A DNA stretch of 64,000 bases from Diaporthe sp. PMI_573 (taxonomy: Eukaryota > Ascomycota > Sordariomycetes > Diaporthales > Diaporthaceae), in assembly GCA_021399435.1 (NCBI GenBank), contig JAJTUP010000045.1, forward strand, positions 372,001 to 436,000. Direction: 5' to 3'. Below are positions 20,846 to 30,003 of this stretch, piece by piece. Position numbers and translations under genes: made by a program. The stretch's first letter is position 1. Each line of letters begins with the position of its first letter. The notes below the pieces were generated by a model. That model had not been told where the DNA came from and made no database searches. It was given only the letters and a program-made list of their open reading frames with translations.

Positions 20846-21712
20846 ATGGGCTCCAAGCTTCACGTTGATCTATATGTTGCACCGGCTATCCCGGCCAAAA
20901 CGGGTTATCCCGAGGAACTCAAGTCTGTCTGGTCACCAATCAGCTGTGTTCTTGTCCATGGGCCCAACTCCGCTGCACTCATTGATACTCCAATTACTGT
21001 CGAGCAAGGCGAGGCCATATCGAAATGGATCGCCGAGACCATTCCGGGGAAGAAACTGGAGTACATTTACACCACCCATGCACACCCTGATCACTTCCAT
21101 GCTGTTCCCGTAATCGAAAAACATTTCCCTGGTGTACAGTTTGTCGCCACATCAAATGTGACAAATGGAATCAAGGAGCTGTACAACACTGCCTACGATT
21201 ACGTTTGGCCACGATTCTTCCCCGACCAGCTCTCTTCGGTTAAACCGGTTCCTAAACCACTTCCACCCTCCGGGGAGTTCCTGATTGATGGTGAGAAGCT
21301 ACAAGGCATCGACGTTGGACATACGGACAACGAGTATTCTACATTCCTTCACGTACCTTCGGTCGGCCTTATTGTCTCAGGCGATATCATTTATGGCGAC
21401 TGTCACCAACACTTTGGGGAAGCGAACACCCCGGCGAAACGCAAGGAGTGGCTGGACGCGATCGATCGTATAGAGTCTTTGGCACCGCACATCGTTGTGG
21501 CTGGGCACAAACGAGCTACTCAAACTGATGGGCCGTACTTGATCCAGTCGACGAGGGAGTATATCTACACGTTTGAGAGAGAGCTGGCTAAGGCGAAGAG
21601 CTCTCAGCAGTTGTATGATCGAATGATCGAGTTGTATCCTCAGAGGTGGAATCTTTTCATCTTGGCCTTTGGCTGCGAGGAGTCGTTCAAGGCAAGACAG
21701 AGCCAGCTCTGA
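20846..21712 (+). CDS. Metallo-beta-lactamase-fold hydrolase
   Basis: MBL-fold protein, intronless, 288 residues from MGSKLHVDLY (ATG at 20846, context CAACATGG; an upstream ATG at 20816 is less likely). The zinc-binding signature HxHxDH is present as THAHPDHFH. Downstream metal ligands are a His in DVGHTDNE, an Asp in VSGDIIYGD, and a His in VVAGHKRA, so the active site looks complete. Such enzymes hydrolyse esters, lactones or thioesters, and fungal members often sit in detoxification or secondary-metabolite loci. No signal peptide is evident. The neighbours are pseudogenes, so no pathway can be read from context. A divergent promoter region lies at 20212-20845. Confidence 0.9.
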   Translation: MGSKLHVDLYVAPAIPAKTGYPEELKSVWSPISCVLVHGPNSAALIDTPITVEQGEAISKWIAETIPGKKLEYIYTTHAHPDHFHAVPVIEKHFPGVQFVATSNVTNGIKELYNTAYDYVWPRFFPDQLSSVKPVPKPLPPSGEFLIDGEKLQGIDVGHTDNEYSTFLHVPSVGLIVSGDIIYGDCHQHFGEANTPAKRKEWLDAIDRIESLAPHIVVAGHKRATQTDGPYLIQSTREYIYTFERELAKAKSSQQLYDRMIELYPQRWNLFILAFGCEESFKARQSQL

Positions 21713-22351
21713 GGCAGGAGTCAATTTCTACTCGTCACGTAGGAAAGCGTAAATGGTAATCAGACTGGAGCCCTCTCGACATAAGTGCCAGTGATACGAT
21801 AATGGGGAGTCATTGTGGTATTGTGTTGACGTCTTTTCAAATGTGTTCATGGGATGCACAATCGTAGACCAGTTTATTTCAATGGCTCTGAAACGTAGTT
21901 GCACCATATTCAGCCCAGCCCTGTTTGGTCCACCCTCGACGTATGCAAATTGCCGTATGCCTACCCTGGCTGCCCACTGACTATGATATTCAAGATCTGC
22001 CTTTTAAAAACCCAAGCTGGGGTCTTGATAAACTCTTCGCTGTTTTCCTTTCTGCCCTTTTTTCAAAAGCCATTGTCAACTCAAAGTCCTTATCCTAGCT
22101 AGGAGGACGTTTTTAGTAATCAGAACTGTTGAGCAGCGGTTAGGAGACGATCACTTGGGATATTGAGTGTTGTAGAGTCCATCTAGCATCTGAGACCTTT
22201 TTTTAGAACCTGGTCAGGATGGGATGCAGTTAAGACTTCGAGTTTTGGAACCACGCATTATGTACATGGTAGTTATCCTTTCACCATATTCACCCTCCTC
22301 ACCCGTCCAGGCTTGTCGTAATATCGGATCCTCCGACTCAGAGACCCGGTT
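21713..22351. other. Intergenic, no gene recognised
   Basis: 3' flank of the MBL gene; only short ORFs are present. Confidence 0.4.
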
Positions 22352-23079
22352 TCATGGAATGATGACTTGCGTTGAGGCGATCAACTTCCAATCCTTGAGC
22401 GCAGCATCGCGGTGCTCCAACGCGGTCGCAGCATACTCGTCGCAGCCGATCGCGTTGCGGAAGGTTTCGATGTTTGGGTACTTCACTAGGGCGACCGCAT
22501 CCCATTTTCATTTTCTGTTGGAAGTTTTGCAGGTTCCCCTCAACTGCAGGGATGACAGGGCTGTAAAACAGGGCGATGAGGCCACCAAAGGTGGCCATGC
22601 ATTGGGCTAAATTGTAGGCGAACACAGGGCACAACACAAGGCTAAACGCAAGGCATATTAGTGCGGCAGAGCCGCACAAAGACGTCCTGCACATAGCTAT
22701 ATGATGAAGCTGCTTTTCATGTATTATTGAGAACAAGCAACATACATGCAACATCGCATTTGGAAGAATTGACACATCTTCATCATTGCACCCAACAAAC
22801 CTGTTTCCTGTGCTATCTCACAACATTTTCTTCCCCGACGATCTTCGAGGCTGGCGTGCCTAGGTATATCAATTCAAGGCCCCCGGCTTCGGTGGCGATT
22901 CTTCTAAATTCCTTGATGTATCTCACAACCCACGCTTCCTGGCCACTGCAGGGGGAGTGCTTGCTTCCCGCTGGATATTTCGCTTGCTCGTTCCATTGCA
23001 AAAGATTGAGCATGAACACGGGCTGATCTTCGGGAAAGGACTCGGGGATATTGGCGAGAAAATTCTTGGCCTTGTCCAT
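22352..23079 (-). pseudogene. Dimeric alpha/beta-barrel (DUF1330-like) gene, interrupted
   Basis: The 5' part starts at ATG 23079 (MDKAKNFLANIPESFPEDQP) and contains VFMLNLLQWN, YIKEFRRIATEAGG and LELIYLG, typical of small dimeric ferredoxin-like barrel proteins. The 3' part (22507-22352) continues the family in a different frame: WDAVALVKYPNIETFRN ... LEHRDAALKDWKLIAST and a stop. Between them are about 300 bp beginning GTGAGATAG and ending CCAACAG. Used as an intron, this would not restore frame because a TGA lies two codons before WDAV. It also contains a GTGCGGC-AGA-GCCGCAC hairpin. An insertion plus decay fits better than a 300-bp intron. Confidence 0.6.
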
Positions 23080-23116
23080 TTTGACTTGAATGCAAGATGA
23101 ATGTTTGTGTAGTATA

Positions 23117-23265
23117 GTTGTCGAAAGTCTCTGGGGAAGATGCTGGGCAAGGGGTTGCATGAGGGCAGATCAGGACCTGAACATTCCGTGCTATGTTGCG
23201 ATGCCTAACTACATTGTGATTCCAGTGCGTCTAGCCACCCATCTTATAACCTGACCTGCCCATCC
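23117..23265 (+). repeat. 150-bp direct repeat, copy 1
   Basis: Shares a long block with copy 2 at 24575: GAGGGCAGATCAGGA, then CTGAACATTC, GCTATGTTGCGATGCCTAAC and ATTGTGATTCCAGTGCGTCT, with a few substitutions. It overlaps the 5' leader of the interrupted barrel gene and abuts the 3' end of the RING gene. Confidence 0.85.
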
Positions 23266-23266
23266 C

Positions 23267-23953
23267 TCATGGATCTCGATGCACGCTGGCCTGAGCGAGG
23301 CTCAGCCCTGACTTGGGCGCCGTATGGGCCTGAGCGGTGCTGCGGTGCCTTTCGCCGATACTACGGTGCCCTTCACCGGGCCTCCGACGGGCCCGAAGTG
23401 CTGCCTTCCAACAGTTTATAATAGCCTCAACCTCAGGCCCAGGATCATCTATAATGATGACATCGGAGACCGCGCTGACCACATGAATCACCACTCCCCT
23501 ACAACACGGGCATTTGACCGGTTCAGCGGGCAGTAGAAAGTCGGGACTGGTCTCAGACCGGCGTATACCGAGCCTCTCTGTACAGTCGGAGCATATCGTA
23601 TGGCCGATCAGAGTAGCCGAGCCTGGCGAGGTAGTGACGAAGCATGCCAAGAAAACCGCATTGATCTGTCCTTCGAAACACACTGGACACTCCCCATCCC
23701 AGCCGCACTGCTGAACCATCTGGTCATCCTCTAGATGTTGAGGACTCACGCAGTTCTCACATAGGAGCTGTAGCTTCATCAGTGGAAGAAGTGGCACCTT
23801 GGTGTGAACCGTACAAATCCTGAGGCCAAGTGGCGTAGCTTCGGGCCTAGACTGAGATCCTCGAGGCATCTGTTGCATCGCCTCTGAATCGGGGTCACGG
23901 TGTAGTGCATGCTGATGCGGCGGTATGGAGGTATTCAAGTGTGTGATGCGCAC
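23267..23953 (-). CDS. RING-finger protein, candidate E3 ubiquitin ligase
   Basis: The 228-residue intronless frame has a RING-like zinc finger in the middle: CPVCFEG (first pair), a third Cys in FLACF, then GHTICSDC (His, Cys, Cys) and KCPCCRG (last pair), a C3HC4 order. The spacing between the third Cys and the His is long (12 residues). RING domains recruit E2 ubiquitin-conjugating enzymes. The N-terminal part has an extra CENC-x-C motif; the C-terminal tail is Arg/His-rich. The start is uncertain (the first Met at 23953 is used). The gene lies between two direct copies of a 150-bp repeat, which suggests duplication or transposition of the unit. Confidence 0.55.
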   Translation of the reverse strand: MRITHLNTSIPPHQHALHRDPDSEAMQQMPRGSQSRPEATPLGLRICTVHTKVPLLPLMKLQLLCENCVSPQHLEDDQMVQQCGWDGECPVCFEGQINAVFLACFVTTSPGSATLIGHTICSDCTERLGIRRSETSPDFLLPAEPVKCPCCRGVVIHVVSAVSDVIIIDDPGPEVEAIINCWKAALRARRRPGEGHRSIGERHRSTAQAHTAPKSGLSLAQASVHRDP

Positions 23954-24492
23954 TCGATCTCGTGGTCCAGTTATACGACTGCCTCCCGCCCTCCCCCCGC
24001 GACCCCTCCTTTGATTTGTACTATTTGCCTACCGCAGTTTTTGTTCAGATGGCCTGGTCTTGGCCAGCATGCCGCCATCCTCCCCGTCCACGTGGTCCCC
24101 AGAGTATGCATTGAAATCGTCCGGTGTAAAGAAGGGCGCGAACTCCTCAGCACAATCCCCGTAGTATGTCCCAATTTGAAGTTGGTGATGACAGCAACCT
24201 GAGGTGGAACTGTCTTGCTGGAAACTGGTTTTTCAGCTGATCGCCCTGAGCTGAGACTTGCTCTTGGAGCGACTGAATTTCAGTTCATCCTTGTTGATAG
24301 CCGATAGGATATCTTTCACTTGCGTAGTTGTAATACTTTACGAACAGAAATCAGGTCAATACTCGATCCCTTCTTATGCAATGGGCCATAAAGGTATAAC
24401 TCTGGTGCTTGGGGACATACGTGATCTCTTTGTTACTATATCTAAGGCGTCTGACAGAAAAGACCCTCCCATAATCCTATACATTGACAAAT

Positions 24493-25083
24493 TTAATGGC
24501 GAGAATCTAATCCGGCCTCCAATACCAGTCTAAATATAATGACGAAGAATGGAAGTAGGAAAATCATCTGTTTTTGTCGAGAGGTCAGGGGAAGATTGAT
24601 GGGCGTAAGGATTGCTTGAGGGCAGATCAGGATCTGAACATTCTGTGCTATGTTGCGATGCCTAACTCTATTGTGATTCCAGTGCGTCTGCCTGCCCATT
24701 TTATAACTAGACGAGCCCATCGGATCGTGGGAGATAAGGTAGTAGTTGGACTTAGTGTTAGGGAGCGGAGTCGGAAACGGCGCAGAATCATTCTTGTCGA
24801 GGATAATGACGCCGCCACTGCTCCGTGCAGAAATGAGGGCTGGCTGTCGCTGCCCATTATCATCATCGAGCTGGAAGCAAAGATCGAGTTCACGTCGAAC
24901 GTTCCCCACAGTGACAAAGTCATCTTTCTGGTAGAAACCAGCTAGAGATGTAGTTATTCGTGCATTGAGAAGAATCCTGACATTCCATCCCAGCTCGCGC
25001 TGGCTGGCATTGAACATAGGCATTTCTTGATGTTGATGTTGGCTGATGACAAAAACGTGGGGTGTTGAGATGGGCGGAGCCAA
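24493..25083 (-). CDS. Hypothetical protein, weak
   Basis: The first half (MFNASQRELGWNVRILLNARI ... VRRELDLCFQLDDDNGQRQP) has coding-like composition. The second half runs through repeat copy 2 and ends with a hydrophobic stretch (MIFLLPFFVIIFRLVLEAG) that could be one membrane helix. No family recognised. The true 3' end may lie before the repeat. Confidence 0.3.
   Translation of the reverse strand: MAPPISTPHVFVISQHQHQEMPMFNASQRELGWNVRILLNARITTSLAGFYQKDDFVTVGNVRRELDLCFQLDDDNGQRQPALISARSSGGVIILDKNDSAPFPTPLPNTKSNYYLISHDPMGSSSYKMGRQTHWNHNRVRHRNIAQNVQILICPQAILTPINLPLTSRQKQMIFLLPFFVIIFRLVLEAGLDSRH
24575..24725 (+). repeat. 150-bp direct repeat, copy 2
   Basis: Same orientation as copy 1, differing mainly by transitions (GATCTGAACATTCTG against GACCTGAACATTCCG). 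The unit between the copies, about 1.3 kb, carries the RING gene. Confidence 0.85.
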
Positions 25084-25874
25084 TTCAATGTAGAAGCGCG
25101 GTTGCCATGGTTTCAGACAGGGGCAACAGGTATTACGTCAGCCGACAGCCACCACGGACCATGGCCGTCTTGGTCTGTGCGCTCGACGCGTGTCTCTCCA
25201 GTAATGCCGTTGGGCCCACATTTCGGACTTTTGAGACAGTCCTCACACCCTATTGGCAACGAAGGCACAAGCTGACTGTGAAGAATTGTCGATGTACAAC
25301 TATGTTTGCCTAACCAAAAGAGAGGGAAAGGAAGAGAGGCTGCAGTTCGCCCATGGCGGCGGCATGCCTACTAAAAAGCTTTTGGAAGCGGGCGAAGGCA
25401 CTCTCGCCGACGAAGGCACTCTCGCCGAGGTGGACAGGCTGAAGCATAAAACCACCGAATTGATTCTTAGGGACGCTACTCAAATACCGATAGTACATAC
25501 ATAGTTATAACCGAAGCTTGAAGCTAATCACATAAATAGCAGCGACTAACTCATGTGAATTCAGTGTAGAAGTGCCTCCGGGTCGTCAAAGGAATACCTC
25601 TCGTAAAGCCCGTGATATGGTGTTCCTGGTATAGCTGAAGCGCTCAGCCCAGTCGAGTTTGCAAATGGCTGCGTGTCTGTACTTTTCCATCCCTGGGATC
25701 TTGTTGACCCAGCGAGCTCACCAAGTTAATTACGGCCACTACTCTGTTTCCTAATTGAGAACCCTTTTTCACAAAAGGCAGTAACAGGAATTTCCGAGCG
25801 CCGCCACAGCGGCTCACAAATCGGCTTGAAGAATTCAGCGGGGTTTGGAAAAAAAAAAAAAAATTGCAAAAGGT
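25084..25874. other. No gene recognised
   Basis: Contains a perfect 18-bp tandem duplication (GAAGGCACTCTCGCCGA, about 25395-25428) and, near 25849-25863, a run of 15 A that on the minus strand is a T15 pol III terminator for the tRNA-like gene. Confidence 0.5.
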
Positions 25875-25946
25875 CGGAACTAAGCGGGGATTGAACCCAC
25901 AACCTTTAGACTTAATCTGACGCTCTTCCCACTGAGCTATCAGCCC
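25875..25946 (-). tRNA. tRNA-like gene with defective anticodon loop (pseudo-tRNA)
   Basis: On the minus strand a cloverleaf can be drawn: acceptor GGGCTGA paired with TTAGTTC (several G-T pairs), D arm GCTC...GAGC, T arm GTGGG-TTCAATC-CCCGC. Box A (TAGCTCAGTGG) and box B (GGTTCAATCC) match pol III consensus, and T4 and T15 runs follow. The anticodon arm is TCAGA-TTAAG-TCTAA: two bases short, leaving a five-base loop and a mismatched stem. A functional tRNA is therefore unlikely. It resembles a Lys-type tRNA body and could be a pseudogene or the head of a SINE. Confidence 0.65.
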
Positions 25947-25949
25947 CGG

Positions 25950-26425
25950 ATTTCTTGGAATGAGAGCATATTTAAGGATTATATTTGTGGAGCATCGAGT
26001 TCGCATGCGCTATGAGTAGCCTACGCCATAGGGGCAAGATGATTATAGGGACAATCATAATATGTCAAATAAAAGTCTGGTCAGAAGGCATAGAGAAAGA
26101 AGTCGTTAATTAAATTTTCAAAATAAGTACGTAGGTAGAGATATTTGTACACAGCAAGGGCCCCTAATCAGCCAAAGTCATCAGTACCACATACCTCACC
26201 CAGCACGGCTGTAGTAGATAAGGAAAGGAGTACTTTTAAGACACGTGTCAAGGCTGATCAGGTAAGAAGCATCGCAATTATTATTGAATCCTTAAGATTT
26301 ACTCGTCAATGGGAAAAGGAAAACCACCACAAGAAATCTGCTAGCTTAGTAAGCCCCGTATTCATGAGAGGAGATTGTGTCTGATCACATAAGAAATGAC
26401 AAAACTAAAACACCATTTTCTTCCC
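25950..26425. other. AT-rich spacer, no gene
   Basis: No coding frame of note. It separates the tRNA-like gene from the 3' end of the Gln/Pro-rich gene. Confidence 0.4.
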
Positions 26426-26428
26426 ACC

Positions 26429-27561
26429 TCAACCTTGGTGCTCGCGATCCCATCGCTCTTTCGCCATCTCATATTGCCAACCCTGGAAATCGTCATCAAT
26501 ATTGGGGATTACCACCGCGTGGTGTGACTCTCTCCAAATATCATCCCAATCTGGGACCTCGGGAGCAGGTGTATTGCCTCGTTGATTCCGGTCTCGAAGG
26601 GCATAACCTGATCGCTCTACATAGTGGCGTGATGAGGTTTCACGTCTCTGTGTGGAGGTTTGAGGTGCGGGTGGCACTGGGGCCTGCTGCGCTCGGAATG
26701 GGGGTATAACCAATTGTGGGGGAATCTGAACTGGTCGAAGTGCCAGTGGAGAGTGTCTAGCTGGCTGGTCTTGTGATGTGGCTCGCTGTCGGGGACCGGA
26801 CTGCTGCGGAAGGTGTTGCTGAGGCTCACTTTGAAGTCGCAGCCGTGGCACTTGTTGTGGGAGATTCTGATCAGCGCCAGATGAACCGCCTTTTCTATGG
26901 CGATGTCCAGTTGGGGTCATTTCGAGCGTGGGATCATCAAGGTTCAGCTGATTAATATTCTTCATCAGCTCAGCCTTCGTCTTTCGGACTTTCCGTTGTT
27001 GAGGTGTTGGCGTTGAGGGCTGGTCAGCGAAGGGGTCGGATGGGCCAGGCACGGGCGTCCCTCGAACGCTGGGGGTTGCCCCCAAGCTGTCACTTCGGAT
27101 TGTAAAGTTAGCGCTTATCGCGTAACACTGCTCAGCCATGACAGATACTGATCCTGTCTCTCGACCAGTGATCTGAGCAGCATCCTCTGTTGAGATTTCG
27201 GGTATGTCAATGTCTGGTGGCAGCCCTAAGCGGTTTGGTAAGAAATCAGCACCGCACGGGTTTTCGTCGTTAGGGCGGCAGTAGGTTTTATAGTTCCAGT
27301 CCTGAAATGCTGGCTGTTCAGGCCAACGGAGTGGTCTGCTTCGGCTTCCCAGTTCCATGCGGAATGTCGTGACAAGCATGTCTCTGATCGTATCCTCCTT
27401 GCCTCCAGCAGCCAAAAGATGTGCTTGGAATTGAAAAGCAAGCTCTTCGTCCAATCGATCAGGCCGCATTTGCCCCTGGAAAGTTGCTGCTGATTCTCCA
27501 GAAGCAGCATTCTGGTATTGTTGATCACATCCATCCCGCCTCCGAAGTGCTCTGATAGACT
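26429..27561 (-). CDS. Hypothetical Gln/Pro-rich protein, 5' exons undefined
   Basis: The long open frame (at least 346 codons from the Met at 27469) extends upstream in frame to an acceptor-like CTATCAG at about 27562. The first part (LDEELAFQFQAHLLAAGGKED ... WPEQPAFQDWNYKTYCRPND) looks folded. The middle is disordered and rich in Gln, Pro, Arg and Ser, with a basic KVRKTKAEL segment. The end, PDWDDIWRESHHAVVIPNIDDDF, is acidic and aromatic. No family recognised. The low-complexity body suggests a nuclear or scaffold protein, or a retroelement-derived Gag, but neither is demonstrated. Confidence 0.45.
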
Positions 27562-27735
27562 AGCAACAGAAAAGGCTAGCAAATCAATGCGTTGTTTTTC
27601 AAATGAGCAGATACATGAACAGATGCGTGGGTATGCGAACTAGGTCCAGGTACTTCCTTCCCTAGGTTGGAGACTTCAAGAAGTCAGAGAACAAAAAGGA
27701 GTTAAATGATCCCTCGTAAAGATATTGAGGAGTGT

Positions 27736-28092
27736 TTATATGGTGGGTACAGACGCGTGCACACGCGAACGCGATTGGGGGGTGCGCGGGATCAGGGGGT
27801 GCGCGGAAACGGGTGCGGGGACGTTACGTACAAACTTCCCATCCGCATTCTTCTGAGGTTTCTCAGCCTTGACCACAGTAACCCTATGGGCTCGAGCCGC
27901 CGGCCTACCCAGGGCGTTGGGTAGTATGTCTCTCTGTGGACCAACCACACAAACAGACTCATCGCTTTCTTGGTGAGAGCTTTGCGGATGTAGTTCCAAC
28001 AGCTCGGGAGAAAGATAATGCCCTGTTCCCGTAAAGCTGGACATGGGTATTTCACCATTTCGCTCTGGACGCAGATGGCAGAAGTTGCTCAT
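27736..28092 (-). CDS. Hypothetical protein, weak
   Basis: The 118-residue frame (MSNFCHLRPERNGEIPMSSF) is basic and Pro-rich toward its C-terminus. No domain. It may be a separate small gene or part of the same minus-strand transcription unit as its neighbours. Confidence 0.25.
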   Translation of the reverse strand: MSNFCHLRPERNGEIPMSSFTGTGHYLSPELLELHPQSSHQESDESVCVVGPQRDILPNALGRPAARAHRVTVVKAEKPQKNADGKFVRNVPAPVSAHPLIPRTPQSRSRVHASVPTI

Positions 28093-28161
28093 TTAATGCA
28101 TATGGTTTTATCATGTGTATTCCGTAAGACCAACTCATCACAATCCACTGCGGGAGAATGA

Positions 28162-28470
28162 TCAGCTACCCTCATCCTCTGGGATACCTCTCTCGTTTTC
28201 CGCACACGTAAAACAAGGGTATCCTGCTCTCGCTTCCTCGTCAGGAGCTGTCACATCTTTCACGTCCTCGCACACGCCCCATGCCAAATGAGGATGTTTC
28301 TTGACCTTCTCGCACTCTTTGCCCTGACGTGCCACGTTGGATACAAGAATGGTGCTGCATTTCCTGCATTTCTTGTTGAATTTCTCGCGCTTGCACATAA
28401 CCGCTATGTGCTTTGAACAAGGATGATGCGAAGTTGGATAGATCTTGTGGAGAAGGATTCTTTTTCTGTT
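28162..28470 (-). CDS. Cysteine-rich hypothetical protein, C-terminal exon
   Basis: The frame reads PTSHHPCSKHIAVMCKREKF, then KKCRKCSTILVSNVARQGKEC ... WGVCEDV ... GYPCFTCAENE. Spaced Cys/His residues (C..H..C...C-x2-C....C.....C...C-x2-C) suggest a small zinc-binding fold without a disulfide-type signal peptide. Upstream codons continue to an acceptor-like CAACAG at about 28485, so earlier exons are expected. Family not recognised. Confidence 0.35.
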   Translation of the reverse strand, partial: NRKRILLHKIYPTSHHPCSKHIAVMCKREKFNKKCRKCSTILVSNVARQGKECEKVKKHPHLAWGVCEDVKDVTAPDEEARAGYPCFTCAENERGIPEDEGS

Positions 28471-28900
28471 GATTGATGTCGTTTATGCAATGGGAGACTT
28501 CGGGTCTCTGTAGATCTTCTTTGCGCGATCCTTGCTTAGTGGGCGCGATATTGCCTGGCTCGAACAAACAGAACAGCCCAGAACCGGGGTTGGAGGAAGT
28601 AGAGAATGGCGTGGCTGTGTCAACCTGATATAGATCTCAGCCCTACCTCCGGATTCCTGGTGGCTCCGTCCCAACCCCGGGACTCGGGCACCCAGGCCGG
28701 AAAGTAGGCCCCGGCGCCAAACCTCCCTTCAGATACTCCAAAATAGCTTCTCGCACCTGGAAAAAATACCTACAATCAAAGGCGACCAGCTACTATTATT
28801 TTATTTAATAACAGATAACCTTCTACAATAAAATGGATATATTGAAGAACCACAGTAATTAAGTGATATAAGATGTTAGGAATCCCCACATAACATGGTT

Positions 28901-29262
28901 GGACAGTCAGCGAGCGATGACACTAAGCGAGCGATTTTTAGGTAAACCACCAACTTTAGCCAACCCCAGCAGCCACCCAGGGCAAAAAGGTCAATTGTAT
29001 TTGGCACCAATTGGTGCCAACTGCTTTCAATTCTTCATTTTTAATTGATTTAGTTAATTTAGAGGTGTTGACGTGGCTGCAGTGCCAGTCTGAAGTGGCT
29101 GGCTTTTGGTGGAAAAATCAGCTTCCCCACCAAAATGGAGCATTTCAGACATACAGGATCAACCTCAATTCTACACCAGCCAGGTCAACTATTTGGGCGG
29201 TCCGCCGCGGGCCGCTTAAGAATGTACTATTATACACTCAGAATCTGATGGAATAGGCTCTT
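28901..29262 (-). mobile_element. Terminal remnant of pogo-type transposon, copy A
   Basis: About 360 bp closely match the remnant at 51218: shared start GGACAGTCAG, the palindromic TTGGCACCAATTGGTGCCAA, GTGGCTGCAGTGCCAGTC, CCCCACCAAAATGGAG, and the end AATGTACTATTATACACTC. Only the non-coding end and the last codons of the element remain; homology stops at 29262. The copies differ by many substitutions, so both are old. Confidence 0.75.
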
Positions 29263-30003
29263 CTACGACCAAAGATCCCGCCCAGGCTCTCGAAGCAGCC
29301 TGCACTCGGAGGGGGACGAAACAGAGGCTTCAAGCCGTTGCTGGTAAGGGTCTTGCAGAGGTATAGAAAGGGAACAGATCCAAATTATGTTGAAGAGGAC
29401 AATCTGTAGCCTGATGACCTTCGCTCAGCCAGATGCCCACGATCTCCAGTATCCACCGAACCATACCCAGGCTCTTTCGTCGGCCGTGGACGACGAGTAG
29501 AGATCCTGTCGCAGTGGTATGGTCGCAGATTCACTGGTCGCAGGTCATCATGGACCGTGAGCAGGTGATACACGGCATCTGCCAGATGTGGGTGCCTTGG
29601 AATCGATGATCTCGTGTAAAAAAAGGCTTGGATTGCAGAGTGTAAGGCGTTGGCGATGGTGACCATTGACAGACGTGATGGAGAGGGACGAGTTTTGGGA
29701 GCAAAAGATGGGGCGTTTACCTCAGGCAACATGATTCGTATCACTCCGTTAAAGGCCGATGGGTTTCACTGTAAGCAGTGGTGTCTCGGTAGGGTACCTT
29801 CCAGAGCGCACCATGATTGGATTAGTACAGAAGTGGGTCCGCACCGCCTCAAGTTATGCCCAAAGCCATGACGTTCGGGCTTTGCTGACTAATTTAAGGT
29901 CGTGGCGCAGTCTTTGCAGCTTAGCGGCTTGGGATCGGGCTGAAAGGGACGCGCACTTCCCTTTCGCTTCTTTCCGCCTCACATTGAGAGCACACCATCC
30001 ACA

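Noticed and set aside
25644..26006. Minus-strand ORF with GLIAQWEERQIKSKGCGFNP
   Set aside because: This peptide is the translation of the tRNA-like gene and its T15 terminator (poly-Phe), not a protein gene.
26429..28470. A single large minus-strand gene joining three hypothetical ORFs
   Set aside because: No consistent splice chain could be built between them; they are listed separately with low confidence.
29759..30003. N-terminal extension of the FunK1 ORF
   Set aside because: The frame upstream of the intron acceptor at 30197 is intron and leader read through; the spliced start at 30004 gives the family N-terminus.
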